Below, one piece after another: positions 25,559 through 36,800 of a stretch of DNA of 64,000 bases (positions are counted from its first letter, which is position 1; every line of letters starts with the position of its first letter). Below the pieces are notes generated by a model. The model saw only the letters and a program-made list of their open reading frames with translations, did not search any database and had not been told where the DNA came from. The position numbers were made by a program, and so were the translations under genes. This DNA comes from Flavobacterium aquidurense (lineage in GTDB: Bacteria; Bacteroidota; Bacteroidia; Flavobacteriales; Flavobacteriaceae). The stretch lies in NCBI GenBank assembly GCA_900107365.1, contig FNPS01000002.1, positions 1 to 64,000 on the forward strand. The letters run 5' to 3'.

Positions 25559-28500
25559 TTAGAAAGTTACATTTAAATTAAGACCGATACTTCTAGTAGA
25601 AGGCAAACCATAAATATCAACACCTTGTAAACCTTGACCTGTACTTAAAGCAACGTTTGGATCAAAAGGAGCATCTTTATAAATAAAGAATAAGTTTCTC
25701 GCAATTAATGAAATACTAGCAGTTTGAATAAATGGTATTGCTTTAGGATTGAAAGTATAACCAACTGAAACTTCTCTCACACTTACATTTGTTGCATCAT
25801 AAACATATTCTCCACTAATACCTGCTCTACCTCCAACTTGTTTGTAATAAGATTCAGCATCCATTTTAGTAACCGCAACACCATCGCTTGCTCTTACAGC
25901 ATTAATGTTAACTCCTCCTGCATTTCTGGCATCACCTGTTGCTTTAGAAACTCCAAAACTATCGTTTTGTGCTTCTGTCAAACTCATTACATCACCTCCA
26001 AAACGTCCATCAATTAATATATTTGCAAAGAAAGGTCCGAATTTGAATGAGTTAGAAAGGCTCAACATAAAGTCAGGGTTTGAATTACCAACTTCTTCAA
26101 AATCTGTTTTTTGGAATGTTCCGTCATCATTTAATAATGATCTACCTTGTGCATCTTTTTTAATGTTGATTCCTTCGATAACTCCAAATGGTCTTCCTTC
26201 AATCAAAGAGTATCTGTAACTGTTTACTCCAGGATTTGTTAAGTTAATTCTACCTCCTAATTCTTCAGGAATTTCTTTTACTTTATTTTTGTTTTGAGAA
26301 TAGTTCACAGCTGCATCCCAAGAAAATTTATCTCCTCTTACGATTCCTGCATTTAAAACAAGCTCTATACCTTTATTTTCTATACTACCAGCGTTAATTC
26401 CGTAAAAATCAACACCCTGAACGTTTCCAACCGGAGCAACAACTTGTAAATATTGATTTTTAGTTTCTGAATGATAGTAAGAAACCTCAAATCCTAATCT
26501 GCTGTTAAACATTCTCCATTCTGTACCAATTTCATATTCTGATTTCAATTCAGGTTTCAAACTTGTACCTATTTTTGGAGCTACTAATGGGTTGTATTTT
26601 GTTCCGCTTCCTTGTGGGTAATAGTTTGTAGGAGTTGTAATAAAAGGAGCAACGTCATTACCAGCCTGAGCATAAGCTACACGAACTTTACCATAGTTAA
26701 TAAATTCAGGCAAAGTAGCCATTTCGCTGATCAAAGCAGTCAAACCAACAGATGGGTAAAAATATCCACCTTCTTCTGTGTTTACTAATGTAGATGACCA
26801 GTCTTTTCTACCTGTAAGATCTAAGAACAACATATCTTTGTATCCAAAAGTAGTTGCTGCAAAGATTGATTGAATTTCTTTGTTAGAATCAATTGTTTGG
26901 TAGTTTTCAGCATTGTTATTGAAGTTATGCAATGTAAACCAGTTTGCATATTTCAAACCTCCACCAACACCAGAGTCTAAAATTGTTTTTTGATTAATCA
27001 TTGTATTTCTAACACTTGTACCTACGTTAGCGTTAAAAGAGAAATCAGATCCAATTTTTGTATTAATTGTAGCAATTAAATCTGCATAACGTTGTGTGCT
27101 TAAAGCATCTTCATGATAATATCTACCATTTATGTGAGACAAAGCTCCTTGCGTTGTTGCGTAGATATATTTGTCATATCCGCTTGATATTCTATTGTAG
27201 TTATATCTCGCAGCAATACTTAACCAAGTAGTAGCTTTATAATTTAAAGCCAAAGCTCCGTTAAAAAAGTCATTTGTATCTTCAGATTTATTTCTGTTAA
27301 TTCCCCAGTATGGGTTTTGCATAATATCTCTGTTTGTCATCCAGTTTTGAGCCATTAAGTTTCTTGTTGGATCAAATACTTCGTAATTATTTTTATAATA
27401 ATTAAAGTCATTTCCACGTGGCATTAAATAAACCCCTGTAAGTGGATTAAAATAAAGACCATTAACAGGTTTATTATCAACTGATTGAGATGTGTAGTTT
27501 GCATTAGCAGCAAAAGTCAGTTTATCCTGAAAAAATTTAGCTGTCTGACGAACTCCAAAGTTATTTTTCTTTAAAGTATTTCCTGGAATAATTCCTGAAG
27601 CAGAAGTATTAGCGTAAGAAAATGTTGTAGAAGAGTAATCATTTGCTGTAGAATAACCTAACGAAGTTATTTGAGTAACTCCTGTTTCGAAGAAATCCTT
27701 AACATAATCATCTGTTTTTTGTTTTGCTCCCCAAGTTTCATCAGCACCTTTAACAGCAACGTAGTCTGATTGAAATTTAGGCATGTAAGCAGCACTTTCA
27801 AAAGTAGTTACAGAAGAAGCTGTAATGTTTGCTTTTCCGTTTTTAGCTTTTTTAGAAGAAAGTAAAATTACTCCATTTGCTCCCTGGCTACCGTATAATA
27901 CAGAAGCAGCTGCACCTTTTAATACTGTCATTCCCTCATAATCATCAGGATTAATCAAAGAAACAGCATCTCCACCATCACGGTTACCTCCAGATAAACT
28001 ACCAAAAGTATCATTTGGCTGACCTGAACCAGCATTCAACATAGGAATACCATCGATAACATATAAAGGTTGGCTATTAACAACTGAAGAGTTTCCACGA
28101 ATAACTACTTTAGTAGATCCACCAGTACCTCCTGAGCTTTTTGTTACGGCAACACCGGCAATTTTACCCGCGATCGTATTTATAAGGTTAGCATCCTTTA
28201 CACGTGTCAACTCTTCTCCTTTAAGCTCTTGAGCTGAATAAGTCAAAGATTTTCTCGTTTTCTTAATACCTAAAGAAGTTACAACTACTTCGCTTAATGC
28301 ATTTGTAGCTGCTGCACCCATTTTTACATTAATTGTAGCAGCATCTCCTACAACTATACTTTGTGTTTCCAGACCTACATAGCTAAAAACCAATGTCTGT
28401 CCTTTTTGCGCTTCGATTGTGTAGAGACCATCAAAATCAGTAGTAGCACCTTTTTGACCTCCTTGCACTGCAACAGATGCCCCTGGCAATGGCACCCCTT

Positions 28501-28594
28501 CAGAATCCGTAATCACACCTTTAACATTTCTTACCTGAGCAAGCGAAACCTGCGCCGTAAAAACAATCATAAAGATTAAGAAAATTTTTTTCAT
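25559..28594 (-). CDS. SusC/RagA-family TonB-dependent transporter, chitin locus pair 2
   Basis: 1011-residue outer-membrane transporter. Signal peptide ([20 protein letters not shown]), a carboxypeptidase-regulatory-like N-terminal domain about 22-105 ([18 protein letters not shown]), then the plug ([30 protein letters not shown]) and a 22-strand barrel ending in Phe (LNVTF). It lacks an N-terminal signalling extension. First gene of susC-susD-nagB-GH20. A 67-base conserved block shared with the other susC gene lies 62 bases upstream of its ATG. Confidence 0.95.
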   Translation of the reverse strand: MKKIFLIFMIVFTAQVSLAQVRNVKGVITDSEGVPLPGASVAVQGGQKGATTDFDGLYTIEAQKGQTLVFSYVGLETQSIVVGDAATINVKMGAAATNALSEVVVTSLGIKKTRKSLTYSAQELKGEELTRVKDANLINTIAGKIAGVAVTKSSGGTGGSTKVVIRGNSSVVNSQPLYVIDGIPMLNAGSGQPNDTFGSLSGGNRDGGDAVSLINPDDYEGMTVLKGAAASVLYGSQGANGVILLSSKKAKNGKANITASSVTTFESAAYMPKFQSDYVAVKGADETWGAKQKTDDYVKDFFETGVTQITSLGYSTANDYSSTTFSYANTSASGIIPGNTLKKNNFGVRQTAKFFQDKLTFAANANYTSQSVDNKPVNGLYFNPLTGVYLMPRGNDFNYYKNNYEVFDPTRNLMAQNWMTNRDIMQNPYWGINRNKSEDTNDFFNGALALNYKATTWLSIAARYNYNRISSGYDKYIYATTQGALSHINGRYYHEDALSTQRYADLIATINTKIGSDFSFNANVGTSVRNTMINQKTILDSGVGGGLKYANWFTLHNFNNNAENYQTIDSNKEIQSIFAATTFGYKDMLFLDLTGRKDWSSTLVNTEEGGYFYPSVGLTALISEMATLPEFINYGKVRVAYAQAGNDVAPFITTPTNYYPQGSGTKYNPLVAPKIGTSLKPELKSEYEIGTEWRMFNSRLGFEVSYYHSETKNQYLQVVAPVGNVQGVDFYGINAGSIENKGIELVLNAGIVRGDKFSWDAAVNYSQNKNKVKEIPEELGGRINLTNPGVNSYRYSLIEGRPFGVIEGINIKKDAQGRSLLNDDGTFQKTDFEEVGNSNPDFMLSLSNSFKFGPFFANILIDGRFGGDVMSLTEAQNDSFGVSKATGDARNAGGVNINAVRASDGVAVTKMDAESYYKQVGGRAGISGEYVYDATNVSVREVSVGYTFNPKAIPFIQTASISLIARNLFFIYKDAPFDPNVALSTGQGLQGVDIYGLPSTRSIGLNLNVTF

Positions 28595-28656
28595 GTTTAT
28601 TTATTTTGTTAGTTATGGTGTAAAATTATTCTTAAGGTATTGTTAAAAAAAATATA

Positions 28657-28723
28657 TTATACAAACAGCAATAAATTTTAAACAAACGACATAAAACAAT
28701 CAATAATGCGTTTTTCGAAAACG
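28657..28723 (-). promoter_or_regulatory. 67-base conserved operator upstream of susC pair 2
   Basis: Aligns without gaps with 34850-34916 upstream of the other susC (57 of 67 bases identical by eye). On the minus strand it holds CGTTTGTTTAA and TGTTTGTATAA 21 bases apart, fitting a LytTR direct repeat, and upstream a partial palindrome CGTTTTTCGAAAACG. The rest of the 353-base gap between chiB and this susC (28724-28947) is AT-rich and shows nothing else. Confidence 0.7.
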
Positions 28724-28947
28724 TTTTCATATAAATATACAGCACTCTTTTTGCTACTAATGAAGATTTTTTTCATTAAATTAACTTTTTTAATAAAAAA
28801 TCACAAACACATCACAACACCTTATAAATCTGCTATTTAAAATAAAAATTAAGATTTATTTAACACTATTTATTCGCAGTCTTGTAAAATCGTAGTGACA
28901 TTACTTTTAGTTGTCATTGATTTTGTTGAAGAGTTGCCTCACTTATG

Positions 28948-29973
28948 TCAATTGCCACAAAGTCCTGTTGTTTTAAATTTTAAACTACTGTACTTTTTAT
29001 GAATTACATCTAACAAAGAATATTCACCAAAAGAATCTTGTGCAATTTCCCAAATCATAATTCCCCCGGTATTTTTTGAAGCAAATTCTACTTTTTGAGC
29101 AATTGTTGGTCTTCCGTTATAATATATTTTCCCTATTTCATCCTGATCTGCAAATTGAGTTCCTGCTTCTACTATTTGACTAAAAGTAGAACTAGTGACA
29201 TTTGCATAAGTAAAATTATAACCATAAAAAGGTACTCCAAGCGTCAAATTTTCACTTGGAACATTCTGAAGTTTATGCCAAAAATTGATTCCATCCTGAG
29301 CATTATTAAATGAACTGTGCTGTCCGGGATTGTTTGGAGTCCACGGTCCTGTACTATCATATGACATAATATTTATAAAATCGAAGGCATTTAATGCTGC
29401 AGAATTTATATTATCAAAACGAGAATTATTGGGTAGTGCCGCAGTCATTAACTTCTTCTGTTCTGTCAAAATTTTTCTTAATTCGATGACAAAATCACTA
29501 TAACCAATTGTTACCGCATCCCATTCGAGATCAACGTCCACTCCATCTAAATTATGAAGTGTTACAAATTTTATAATGTTTTGAATTAATTTAGGACGAT
29601 TTTCAGATTTATCAATTAAGAAAGACCAGTTAGCAGCCTGTTCTACTGATAAAACACCACCTGCAAGCGAAATATTTATTTTAATATTAGGATTGACTGA
29701 TTTAGCATATTTAGTAACAGCATCAATATCTCCATCAAAAATTAAATTTCCATTTTTATCCGGATTTGCAAAGGCAATATTTAAATGTGTCAATTTGCAA
29801 AACTGAATCGAATTCATTTTATTAAAATTATCCGAAGATAAATAACCAACAACTCGCGCCGTTTTAATTTTTGAAATTTCACTATCATTCTCCTTTTGGA
29901 TTGAACAGCTATAGGCTGAAAAAAGAGAACACGTAAAAAAAAGGATGCCTAGTAAGGCCTTATTTTTAATCAT
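28948..29973 (-). CDS. chiB: GH18 chitinase lipoprotein (ChiB)
   Basis: 341-residue GH18 enzyme predicted as a lipoprotein: signal sequence ends in SAYSC, with Cys23. A single GH18 barrel; the catalytic motif DGVDVDLE has Glu150, with SYDSTGPW and GVPFYGYNF as further barrel strands. In F. johnsoniae the equivalent gene sits between the two SusC/SusD pairs, and its product is thought to cut chitin oligomers at the outer membrane or in the periplasm. No type IX tail. Follows susD pair 1 by about 90 bases on the same strand. Confidence 0.93.
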   Translation of the reverse strand: MIKNKALLGILFFTCSLFSAYSCSIQKENDSEISKIKTARVVGYLSSDNFNKMNSIQFCKLTHLNIAFANPDKNGNLIFDGDIDAVTKYAKSVNPNIKINISLAGGVLSVEQAANWSFLIDKSENRPKLIQNIIKFVTLHNLDGVDVDLEWDAVTIGYSDFVIELRKILTEQKKLMTAALPNNSRFDNINSAALNAFDFINIMSYDSTGPWTPNNPGQHSSFNNAQDGINFWHKLQNVPSENLTLGVPFYGYNFTYANVTSSTFSQIVEAGTQFADQDEIGKIYYNGRPTIAQKVEFASKNTGGIMIWEIAQDSFGEYSLLDVIHKKYSSLKFKTTGLCGN

Positions 29974-30061
29974 AATTTTTAATTTAAACTTTTGTTTTTA
30001 ATTTTAATTAGAATGAAAATAATACCTCACCAGGCATAACTTTATTTTTAGGAATTATTTT

Positions 30062-31585
30062 TTAATTTTTATCCCACCAAACTTTATTTAACCAATCGTT
30101 AGTTCCGCCCATTCTTGATAAAGCTTCTGCATAATTTACTTCATTTTTCTGCGCTTCATCATTTGGATAATACAAACGTGTCGGTGTAACTCCTCCTGTT
30201 TCAGAATCTGAGTTGGTTATTGGAATTAATTTTGGAAATCCTGTTCTTCTCCAGTTTGAATATGCCTCGATACTATTAAATATATAAGTAATCCAAAGTT
30301 GTGTTGCAATTTGTTCTTTTTCTTTTCCCGCTACTAAAGGCTTAGCAGTTAAATACGTGTTGATGCTTGCCTGACTTGCCGGTGTAGCACCATAAATTTC
30401 TAATTGCTTAATACCTGCTTCAACACCTTTTTTATAGTAATCTGCTGCAGAACCAGCAACCCATCCTCTAAAAGCTGCTTCAGCAAGCAATAATTGTGTT
30501 TCTGAATAACTTACGTGTAAAAATGGAGTTGTTTTTTTCTTGAAATAATCTTGTATTCCTGAAGTTGAACTTGCTCCCATTGGAACTTCCCATTGAAAAA
30601 GTCCTGGCTTAACACCTTCATACAATGACTCACCTGGTTGTACCGGCGCTCCCCATGCAAGACTACTAGTTGTTTTAGGAGTTGCATACATAGATAATCT
30701 TGGATCTCCGTTATCTCTTAGGTAGTCAATAACTAAAGTACTAAAATGATCTCCATTTTCGTTACCAACAAGGGCATATGCTAATCCATTACCTCTAAAA
30801 TCTATTGAAGCAGGATCATCATTAAATGTAGCATCTAAATGCTTCATAATACAGTTGTCAAGATTACTTTCAAAAACGCCAGCTTGTAAAGCTGCTTTAA
30901 CCTGCTTTTCAGCTTCTGCAGGTTTTACTTCAGAAATTCTCATTCCCAAACGCAATCTTAATGTATTTGCCAATTTTTTCCATTTAGCAATATCTCCATT
31001 ATAAAACAAATCACCTTTTATTGCCCCACCACCAGCATTTAACTGGCTGTTTGCTTCGTCCAAATCTTTAAAAAATGAAGTGTAAATATCTTCCTGCTTA
31101 TCATATTTAGGCGTTACAATTCCTTGTGAAAAACCTAATCCAGCCTCAGAATATGGAATATCACCATAAATATCCGTAATACGTTGCGCTACCATTACTT
31201 TCATAATCTTGGCAACAGCATTCATATTTACCATTGATGGTTCTCCACTTGTTTTTTCAAGGATATCAATAACATTTTTTAATTCGTTTTGATAACCATT
31301 TCTCCATAATGCAGTGGCATAACCATCATTCTTCTTAAATTTGCTTCCAAATTCAGTTACATTCCATGCTCCTGCATAATGCTGTACAAAACCACCAGAA
31401 TAAATCAGGTTGGTTCTCCATTGATAAAATCCATCGCCTGACATACACAATTGAGTAAATGTAAGTTGTCCGGCTGGGTTTGCAGACAATGCTACTGGAT
31501 CTTTTTCCAGTTCATCAAAATTTTCGGTACAGCCTACTGCAGTAAACAATATGAGTATCGCTATTGTTATATGTTTAAATTTCAT
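30062..31585 (-). CDS. SusD/RagB-family lipoprotein, chitin locus pair 1
   Basis: 507-residue surface lipoprotein with lipobox TAVGC (Cys19). It shares the SusD-like_2 layout with pair 2: FDELEKDPVALSANPAG after the lipobox, the segment ITDIYGDIPYSEAG, WKKLANTLRLRLGMRI, and the C-terminal QLWITYIFNSIEAYSNWRRTGFP. It begins 11 bases after the susC stop. It probably presents chitin oligomers to the SusC encoded next to it, but the sequence gives no information on which chain lengths it prefers relative to pair 2. Confidence 0.94.
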   Translation of the reverse strand: MKFKHITIAILILFTAVGCTENFDELEKDPVALSANPAGQLTFTQLCMSGDGFYQWRTNLIYSGGFVQHYAGAWNVTEFGSKFKKNDGYATALWRNGYQNELKNVIDILEKTSGEPSMVNMNAVAKIMKVMVAQRITDIYGDIPYSEAGLGFSQGIVTPKYDKQEDIYTSFFKDLDEANSQLNAGGGAIKGDLFYNGDIAKWKKLANTLRLRLGMRISEVKPAEAEKQVKAALQAGVFESNLDNCIMKHLDATFNDDPASIDFRGNGLAYALVGNENGDHFSTLVIDYLRDNGDPRLSMYATPKTTSSLAWGAPVQPGESLYEGVKPGLFQWEVPMGASSTSGIQDYFKKKTTPFLHVSYSETQLLLAEAAFRGWVAGSAADYYKKGVEAGIKQLEIYGATPASQASINTYLTAKPLVAGKEKEQIATQLWITYIFNSIEAYSNWRRTGFPKLIPITNSDSETGGVTPTRLYYPNDEAQKNEVNYAEALSRMGGTNDWLNKVWWDKN

Positions 31586-31596
31586 AATTTCTTTTT

Positions 31597-34500
31597 TTAG
31601 AATGCAACTTTAATATTAAAACCATACGATCTTCTAAATGGTAACGAACCATATTCAAATCCTTGTCCGTTTCCAGAAGTATACATTGATTCAGGATCAA
31701 CGTTTGGAAGATCTTTATTGAAAGTCAATAAATTTCTTGCAAATGCTGAAATGTAGATTGAATTAATTTTTGCTCCACTATAAACACTTTTTGGGATACT
31801 ATAACCCAAACTAACCTCTCTTAATTTCACATAAGAAGCATCATAGATAAATGGTGCAGGAGTATTATTAAATACTGTATTCCAATAATCCTGAGGATTA
31901 ACAGGAGTTGTATTTTTTACATAAACCGGATTAGCAGCTGTTCCCGTGTTAACAACACCTTCTGCAACATAACCTGCTGTAGGCACCCACGTAGACTGAC
32001 TAAAATTAGGATCGCTGGCAACCGCAGCTGCTCTAGCATGATTGTATTCATCTCTACCTTCAGTAGTTACATCTAAAAGTCCTTTTGTTGCCGCAACTGA
32101 ATTGGTCATAGAATATACATCCATACCAAATTTCATATCTATTAAAAATTGAAGTGTAATGCCTTTATAACTAAATCTGTTAGTTAAACCAGCAGCCCAA
32201 TCCGGAAGTCCTTTTCCTAATGCTACTTTATCATCAGTAAACAAAGGCATACCATTTGACGCAACTACTTTTTCTCCAGCCTCGTTTCTTAAAAAATCTC
32301 TACCCATAATAGTACCGTACTGACCACCAACTTTTGCTACGATAGAAGCTCCTGCCCAACGAGCATCAGAAATGGTATAAGTATTAATATCTGGGTGTAA
32401 AGAAAGTATTGAGTTTTTGTTTTTTGAGAAGTTCAAATCAATTCCCCATTCAAAATCTTTAGTTTTAATTGGCGTGCCTGATAAAAATACTTCAATACCC
32501 TCATTTCTTAATTCTCCGGCATTTACAGAAATAAATTCATATCCAGAAGTTGAAGATGATGGTAAATCTAATGTCTGATCAGAAGTATCTTCACGATATA
32601 CTGTAATATCCGTTTTTAATCTGTTTTTAAAGAAAGCCAATTCAAGTCCAAATTCAACTCCAGTTTTAGATTGGTAAGTTAAATCTGGATTTGGCGCCGC
32701 AGTATTTTTAATATTTACAACACTCTGACCATTATAAGATGCGAAAGTGGTGTAGTTAAGAGCATTTTTGTAAGCTCCTGGCGCATTTGAAACTTGTGCC
32801 CAGGACGCTCTAAATTTTCCATAGCTAAAAGCGTCGCTTTGAATACCAAAGGCATCAGAAAACACAAAACCTAAGGAAGCTGCAGGATAAAAAGCATCTT
32901 TATTGATTACACTAAACCAGTCATTTCTACCCGTAAACTCAGCATATAAATAGCCTTTGTAATCAAATTTTGCAGAACCATAAACTGAATTTGTTCGTGT
33001 TTTTGTTTCTACCGGAGCATTTTCAGTTTGATTTACAAAATTACTGATATACTCTGTTCCCGGCTCTATAATTTTAGTTCCAAATCTTGAATTCTGTTCT
33101 CTTCTAAAATCTCTTCTACTTGCTCCTAAAATTCCTGAAAAAGTAAAATCTGTTGCTAATTTTATATTACTGAAGGTACTAATGAAATCAGTATTCATTT
33201 CTGAGACATTTATATTATTTAAACCAAGATATCCTTCGTCTCTTCCCGGCCATGTACTTCCGGCAGCCATAAAATCTTTAGCGCCAAAAGTATAAGTATC
33301 TAAACCTGTTCTAAAAGTTAAGGCAACCCATTTTTTTAATTGATATGTTCCTGTAACATTTCCAATAAAACGGTTTTTCACAGAAGAGTTATGATTTTCT
33401 TGTGTTGTAAAATAAGGATTCAATTGATAAACATTACTGTTCCATTTATAAATTTCACCAGTTTCCTCATTTTTATAATTTTTCAACCAGGCCTGATCAA
33501 TGTTGGGAGCCAATCCACTTAATGAGTATCCAACATTATTAGGAGAATCTCCTAAACCTGGTCTGTTATTAGTATTCTCTGCAATATAATTTACATTGGC
33601 ATCCAAAGTAAATTTCTCTGATCTTAAAGTTGCATTTAAACTGGCATCATTTCTTTCCAGTCCGGAATTTGGAATAACATCATCATTTTTCAAATTATTG
33701 AAACCAAAACGCACAAATGCATTATCATTTCCTCCAGATACTGCTATTCCATTTGTAGTAGTAAATCCTGTTCCAAAAAAGTCCTGAATATTATTATCAA
33801 CTTTTGCATATGGTTTCATCGAACCATCAAATATTTTTACTTGTTGTCCAATTGTTTCAGAAAATTTAGGTCCCCATGCATTTGTAGTATAACCATAAAT
33901 TTCTGTAGGCGATTTTAAAGGATCTGGCAGTACACCATTTGATCCTGTTCCATAATCACTTTGAAAATCTGAATACTTGGCATTTACTCTGTCAAAACTC
34001 ACGCCGCTGGTTAATTCAACCTGAAGTTTTCCTTTCGTACCTTTTTTAGTTGTAATTAAAATTACTCCGTTTAACGCTCTTGAACCATATAAAGCTGCAG
34101 CAGCTGCACCTTTCAATACCGTTAAGCTTTCAATATTATTCGGATTAATACCCGAAATACCATCTCCGTTATCTCTTCCATCAAACCACATACTGTTTGC
34201 AGCAGTATCATTTGATAAACCTCCATTATCAATAGGAACACCATCTACAATATAAAGCGGTTGATTACTCTCGCCAATACTAGAAATACCTCTAATAATT
34301 ACTCTTGTACTTCCGGCAACTCCCGTTGCAGGAATCGAAACATCAACACCGGCTACTCTACCAGAAAGTGCCGTAGTAACGTTTGTTGTAATAACTTTAT
34401 TTAATTGATCTCCTTTAACATCCTGAACTGCATACCCCAGTTCTTTCTTCTGTCTTTTGATACCTAATGCTGTAACTACAACTTCATCTAAATTTTGCGC

Positions 34501-34785
34501 ATCCTCAGTTAGCGTAACATTCAATGTAGTTGCTGTAGTAACAGTTACAGCTTTAGTTTTAATTCCTATATACGAAAAAACCAGAACATCTCCTGGAGAT
34601 GCCTGAATCGTATAGATACCGTCATAATCACTTTGAGTTGCAGTTTTTGTGCCTTGAATAATAACAGTTACTCCTGGCAACGGCAATCCGTTTTGATCGC
34701 TTACTAAACCTTTGATCGTCTTTACCTGCGCCAGCGTAACCTGCGTAGTTAAGAAAATCATAAAGATTAACATAATTCGTTTCAT
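31597..34785 (-). CDS. SusC/RagA-family TonB-dependent transporter, chitin locus pair 1
   Basis: 1062-residue outer-membrane transporter with signal peptide (MKRIMLIFMIFLTTQVTLAQ), a carboxypeptidase-regulatory-like domain at about 22-105, plug marked by VTTALSGRVAGVDV, RVIIRGISSI and YIVDGVPI, and a long barrel ending in KVAF. Its N-terminus resembles the other SusC here, which suggests an old duplication, but the barrels are quite different. First gene of the run susC-susD-chiB; divergent from the sensor kinase. The conserved 67-base operator is 64 bases ahead of its ATG. Confidence 0.95.
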   Translation of the reverse strand: MKRIMLIFMIFLTTQVTLAQVKTIKGLVSDQNGLPLPGVTVIIQGTKTATQSDYDGIYTIQASPGDVLVFSYIGIKTKAVTVTTATTLNVTLTEDAQNLDEVVVTALGIKRQKKELGYAVQDVKGDQLNKVITTNVTTALSGRVAGVDVSIPATGVAGSTRVIIRGISSIGESNQPLYIVDGVPIDNGGLSNDTAANSMWFDGRDNGDGISGINPNNIESLTVLKGAAAAALYGSRALNGVILITTKKGTKGKLQVELTSGVSFDRVNAKYSDFQSDYGTGSNGVLPDPLKSPTEIYGYTTNAWGPKFSETIGQQVKIFDGSMKPYAKVDNNIQDFFGTGFTTTNGIAVSGGNDNAFVRFGFNNLKNDDVIPNSGLERNDASLNATLRSEKFTLDANVNYIAENTNNRPGLGDSPNNVGYSLSGLAPNIDQAWLKNYKNEETGEIYKWNSNVYQLNPYFTTQENHNSSVKNRFIGNVTGTYQLKKWVALTFRTGLDTYTFGAKDFMAAGSTWPGRDEGYLGLNNINVSEMNTDFISTFSNIKLATDFTFSGILGASRRDFRREQNSRFGTKIIEPGTEYISNFVNQTENAPVETKTRTNSVYGSAKFDYKGYLYAEFTGRNDWFSVINKDAFYPAASLGFVFSDAFGIQSDAFSYGKFRASWAQVSNAPGAYKNALNYTTFASYNGQSVVNIKNTAAPNPDLTYQSKTGVEFGLELAFFKNRLKTDITVYREDTSDQTLDLPSSSTSGYEFISVNAGELRNEGIEVFLSGTPIKTKDFEWGIDLNFSKNKNSILSLHPDINTYTISDARWAGASIVAKVGGQYGTIMGRDFLRNEAGEKVVASNGMPLFTDDKVALGKGLPDWAAGLTNRFSYKGITLQFLIDMKFGMDVYSMTNSVAATKGLLDVTTEGRDEYNHARAAAVASDPNFSQSTWVPTAGYVAEGVVNTGTAANPVYVKNTTPVNPQDYWNTVFNNTPAPFIYDASYVKLREVSLGYSIPKSVYSGAKINSIYISAFARNLLTFNKDLPNVDPESMYTSGNGQGFEYGSLPFRRSYGFNIKVAF

Positions 34786-34849
34786 TTTTTCATGGTTTTT
34801 TTTAGTTAAGCGATAAATTTATTGTTAAAATTAACATAAATAAAACAAT

Positions 34850-34916
34850 TTATACAAACAGCACTAAACCTTAAACAAACGACACAAAACACTCAACATT
34901 ATGTTTTCCGAAAACG
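34850..34916 (-). promoter_or_regulatory. 67-base conserved operator upstream of susC pair 1
   Basis: Collinear partner of 28657-28723. On the minus strand: CGTTTGTTTAA, then TGTTTGTATAA 21 bases on, and a farther TGTTTTCCGAAAACG partial palindrome. Lies in the divergent gap to the kinase gene, so it could influence both directions. Confidence 0.7.
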
Positions 34917-35056
34917 ATGTCTTAAAAAAATAATCGACGAAATAACAATTATTATAAAATTTTCTTTAAAAGAATTGCGTTTTAACAACTAATTGTTTAA
35001 AGTTGCAGAATATTATAGCATACTAACAAAAGACAGCTAATTCCACATTAATCAAC

Positions 35057-36109
35057 TTGAACGAAATTCAAAAATTAAAATTTGACATAAAACTTCAAAA
35101 TCATCTATGGTTTTGGGGAGGCTATTTTACTTTAAACTTTTTAAGATGGGGAGCTTACTTTAATGATTATCCTTACTCGTTCAAATCAAATCTAGTTGAG
35201 TTCTCACTCCATATTCCGTTAGTATACTTTAATCTCTTTGTTTTAGTTCCGCGCTATGTTTTAAAACAGAAGTACATTACGTATACATTTTGGCTGCTTG
35301 TGAGTTTATTTGGAATTTATTTACTCAAAACAGCTCTTACCTATTATATTATATCCGAAAATATCTGGCCGGAAGCCAATAGAGAATATCATCCTTTTGA
35401 AATTAATCACATTGTTGCAGTTTGTATTGGAGAATTATATGTGCTTGCAATGGCCTCATCTGTTTACCTGACTCTTACATGGTTGCGAGAGCGCGAAAGA
35501 AACAGATCATTAAGAGAAAATCAGTTTAAGATCAAATTAAAATATCTTGAAAACCAGATTCAACCGCATTTTTTTTTCAATACCTTAAATAATCTATATG
35601 CACTATCCCTGGAATCTTCAGACAAGGTTCCGGATGTAATCCTTAAATTATCAAATTTGATGGAATATGTATTATATGATGTAAAAGGAACAAAATTTGT
35701 CCCCCTGATTAAAGAAATTGATTACATTCAAAATTATATTGAAATTGAAAAGTTACGCTTTGATAATGTTGAAGTTACCATCAATTTAGAGTCTAATATT
35801 GAAGACATTGTTGTACCTCCTTTAATATTTATTTCACTGGTCGAAAATGCCTTTAAACACGGAGGTTTAAATAATGTAAACTTAAAAATTAAGATCAATT
35901 GTAAAGTTATCGACAATAAAATGTTAGATTTTGAAATCCTAAATAATTTTGTAATTTCACAAAATCTTAACTCAAAAGGAGGAATTGGATTAACCAATAC
36001 CAAAAAGAGATTGAAGTTAATTTACAAAAACAATTTCAGCCTGAAACAAACGACAAAATTGAATTATTATATAATCCGTTTGCAAATACCTATTCATAAT
36101 GAAGATTAA
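35057..36109 (+). CDS. LytS-type sensor histidine kinase of the chitin locus
   Basis: 350-residue inner-membrane kinase. Four hydrophobic helices occupy about residues 18-140; the cytoplasmic His_kinase domain has the phospho-acceptor His171 in QIQPHFFFNTLNNL, and a HATPase region with SLVENAFKHG and GGIGLTNTKKRL. There is no periplasmic sensor domain, so the signal is probably sensed in or near the membrane. The start is a TTG: the frame upstream meets a stop at 35024 without an ATG or GTG, and no in-frame ATG occurs before the helices end. Its stop overlaps the start of the response regulator gene by 11 bases. Confidence 0.92.
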   Translation: MNEIQKLKFDIKLQNHLWFWGGYFTLNFLRWGAYFNDYPYSFKSNLVEFSLHIPLVYFNLFVLVPRYVLKQKYITYTFWLLVSLFGIYLLKTALTYYIISENIWPEANREYHPFEINHIVAVCIGELYVLAMASSVYLTLTWLRERERNRSLRENQFKIKLKYLENQIQPHFFFNTLNNLYALSLESSDKVPDVILKLSNLMEYVLYDVKGTKFVPLIKEIDYIQNYIEIEKLRFDNVEVTINLESNIEDIVVPPLIFISLVENAFKHGGLNNVNLKIKINCKVIDNKMLDFEILNNFVISQNLNSKGGIGLTNTKKRLKLIYKNNFSLKQTTKLNYYIIRLQIPIHNED

Positions 36110-36800
36110 ATGCGTGTTGATTGATGATGAGCCATTAGCTATCAAAGTCTTGCAAAATTATTTTAATAATTTTACTGATTTTGAAGTTATTGCTACATTC
36201 AATAATTCTTTAGAAGCGCTTGATTTTATAAACAGTACAACTGTCGATGCGGTATTTTTGGATATTAACATGCCAATGATGACCGGATTTGAATTAATTA
36301 GCTTAATCGAAAACAAAACCAAGGTCATTATTACAACTGCTTTTAGGGAATTTGCTGCCGAAAGTTATGATCTTGATGTTTTAGATTATTTAGTAAAACC
36401 TATTCCGCTTCCACGTTTTATAAAATGTATCAATAAAATCACAACCGAATTTAATTTAAAAAACAATATTAAAGTCGAAACCACAAAAGGTGATTCTCAT
36501 ATTTTTATTAAGGTTGATAAAAAAATGATGAAAATTAATATTGAAGAGATTTTATTTATCGAAGGAATGAAAGAGTATATTAAAGTTGTAACTGCAGATA
36601 AAACGTATATTACTCATAAATCACTAACGTCATTATCTGAAGAATTACCTTCAGATCGTTTTCTTCGCATTCACAAATCTTATGTTATTGCCTTAAATAA
36701 AGTTAAATCGATTGAAGGAAATCGTATTCAAATACAATCTTACACTATTCCGATTGGAAGAAACTACAGTAAAGATGTAAAAACTAAAATTCTTGAATAA
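36099..36800 (+). CDS. LytTR-family response regulator of the chitin locus
   Basis: 233-residue regulator with a receiver domain (acidic pair Asp9-Asp10, phospho-acceptor Asp55 in FLDINMP, Lys in DYLVKPI) and a LytTR DNA-binding domain about 130-233 (EEILFIEGMKEYIKVVT, RFLRIHKSYVIALNKV, IPIGRNY). LytTR proteins bind two direct repeats about 21-22 bases apart, a pattern present upstream of both susC genes and chiA. Start and stop overlap with the kinase gene, so the pair is made together. It probably switches the chitin genes on. Confidence 0.94.
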   Translation: MKIKCVLIDDEPLAIKVLQNYFNNFTDFEVIATFNNSLEALDFINSTTVDAVFLDINMPMMTGFELISLIENKTKVIITTAFREFAAESYDLDVLDYLVKPIPLPRFIKCINKITTEFNLKNNIKVETTKGDSHIFIKVDKKMMKINIEEILFIEGMKEYIKVVTADKTYITHKSLTSLSEELPSDRFLRIHKSYVIALNKVKSIEGNRIQIQSYTIPIGRNYSKDVKTKILE

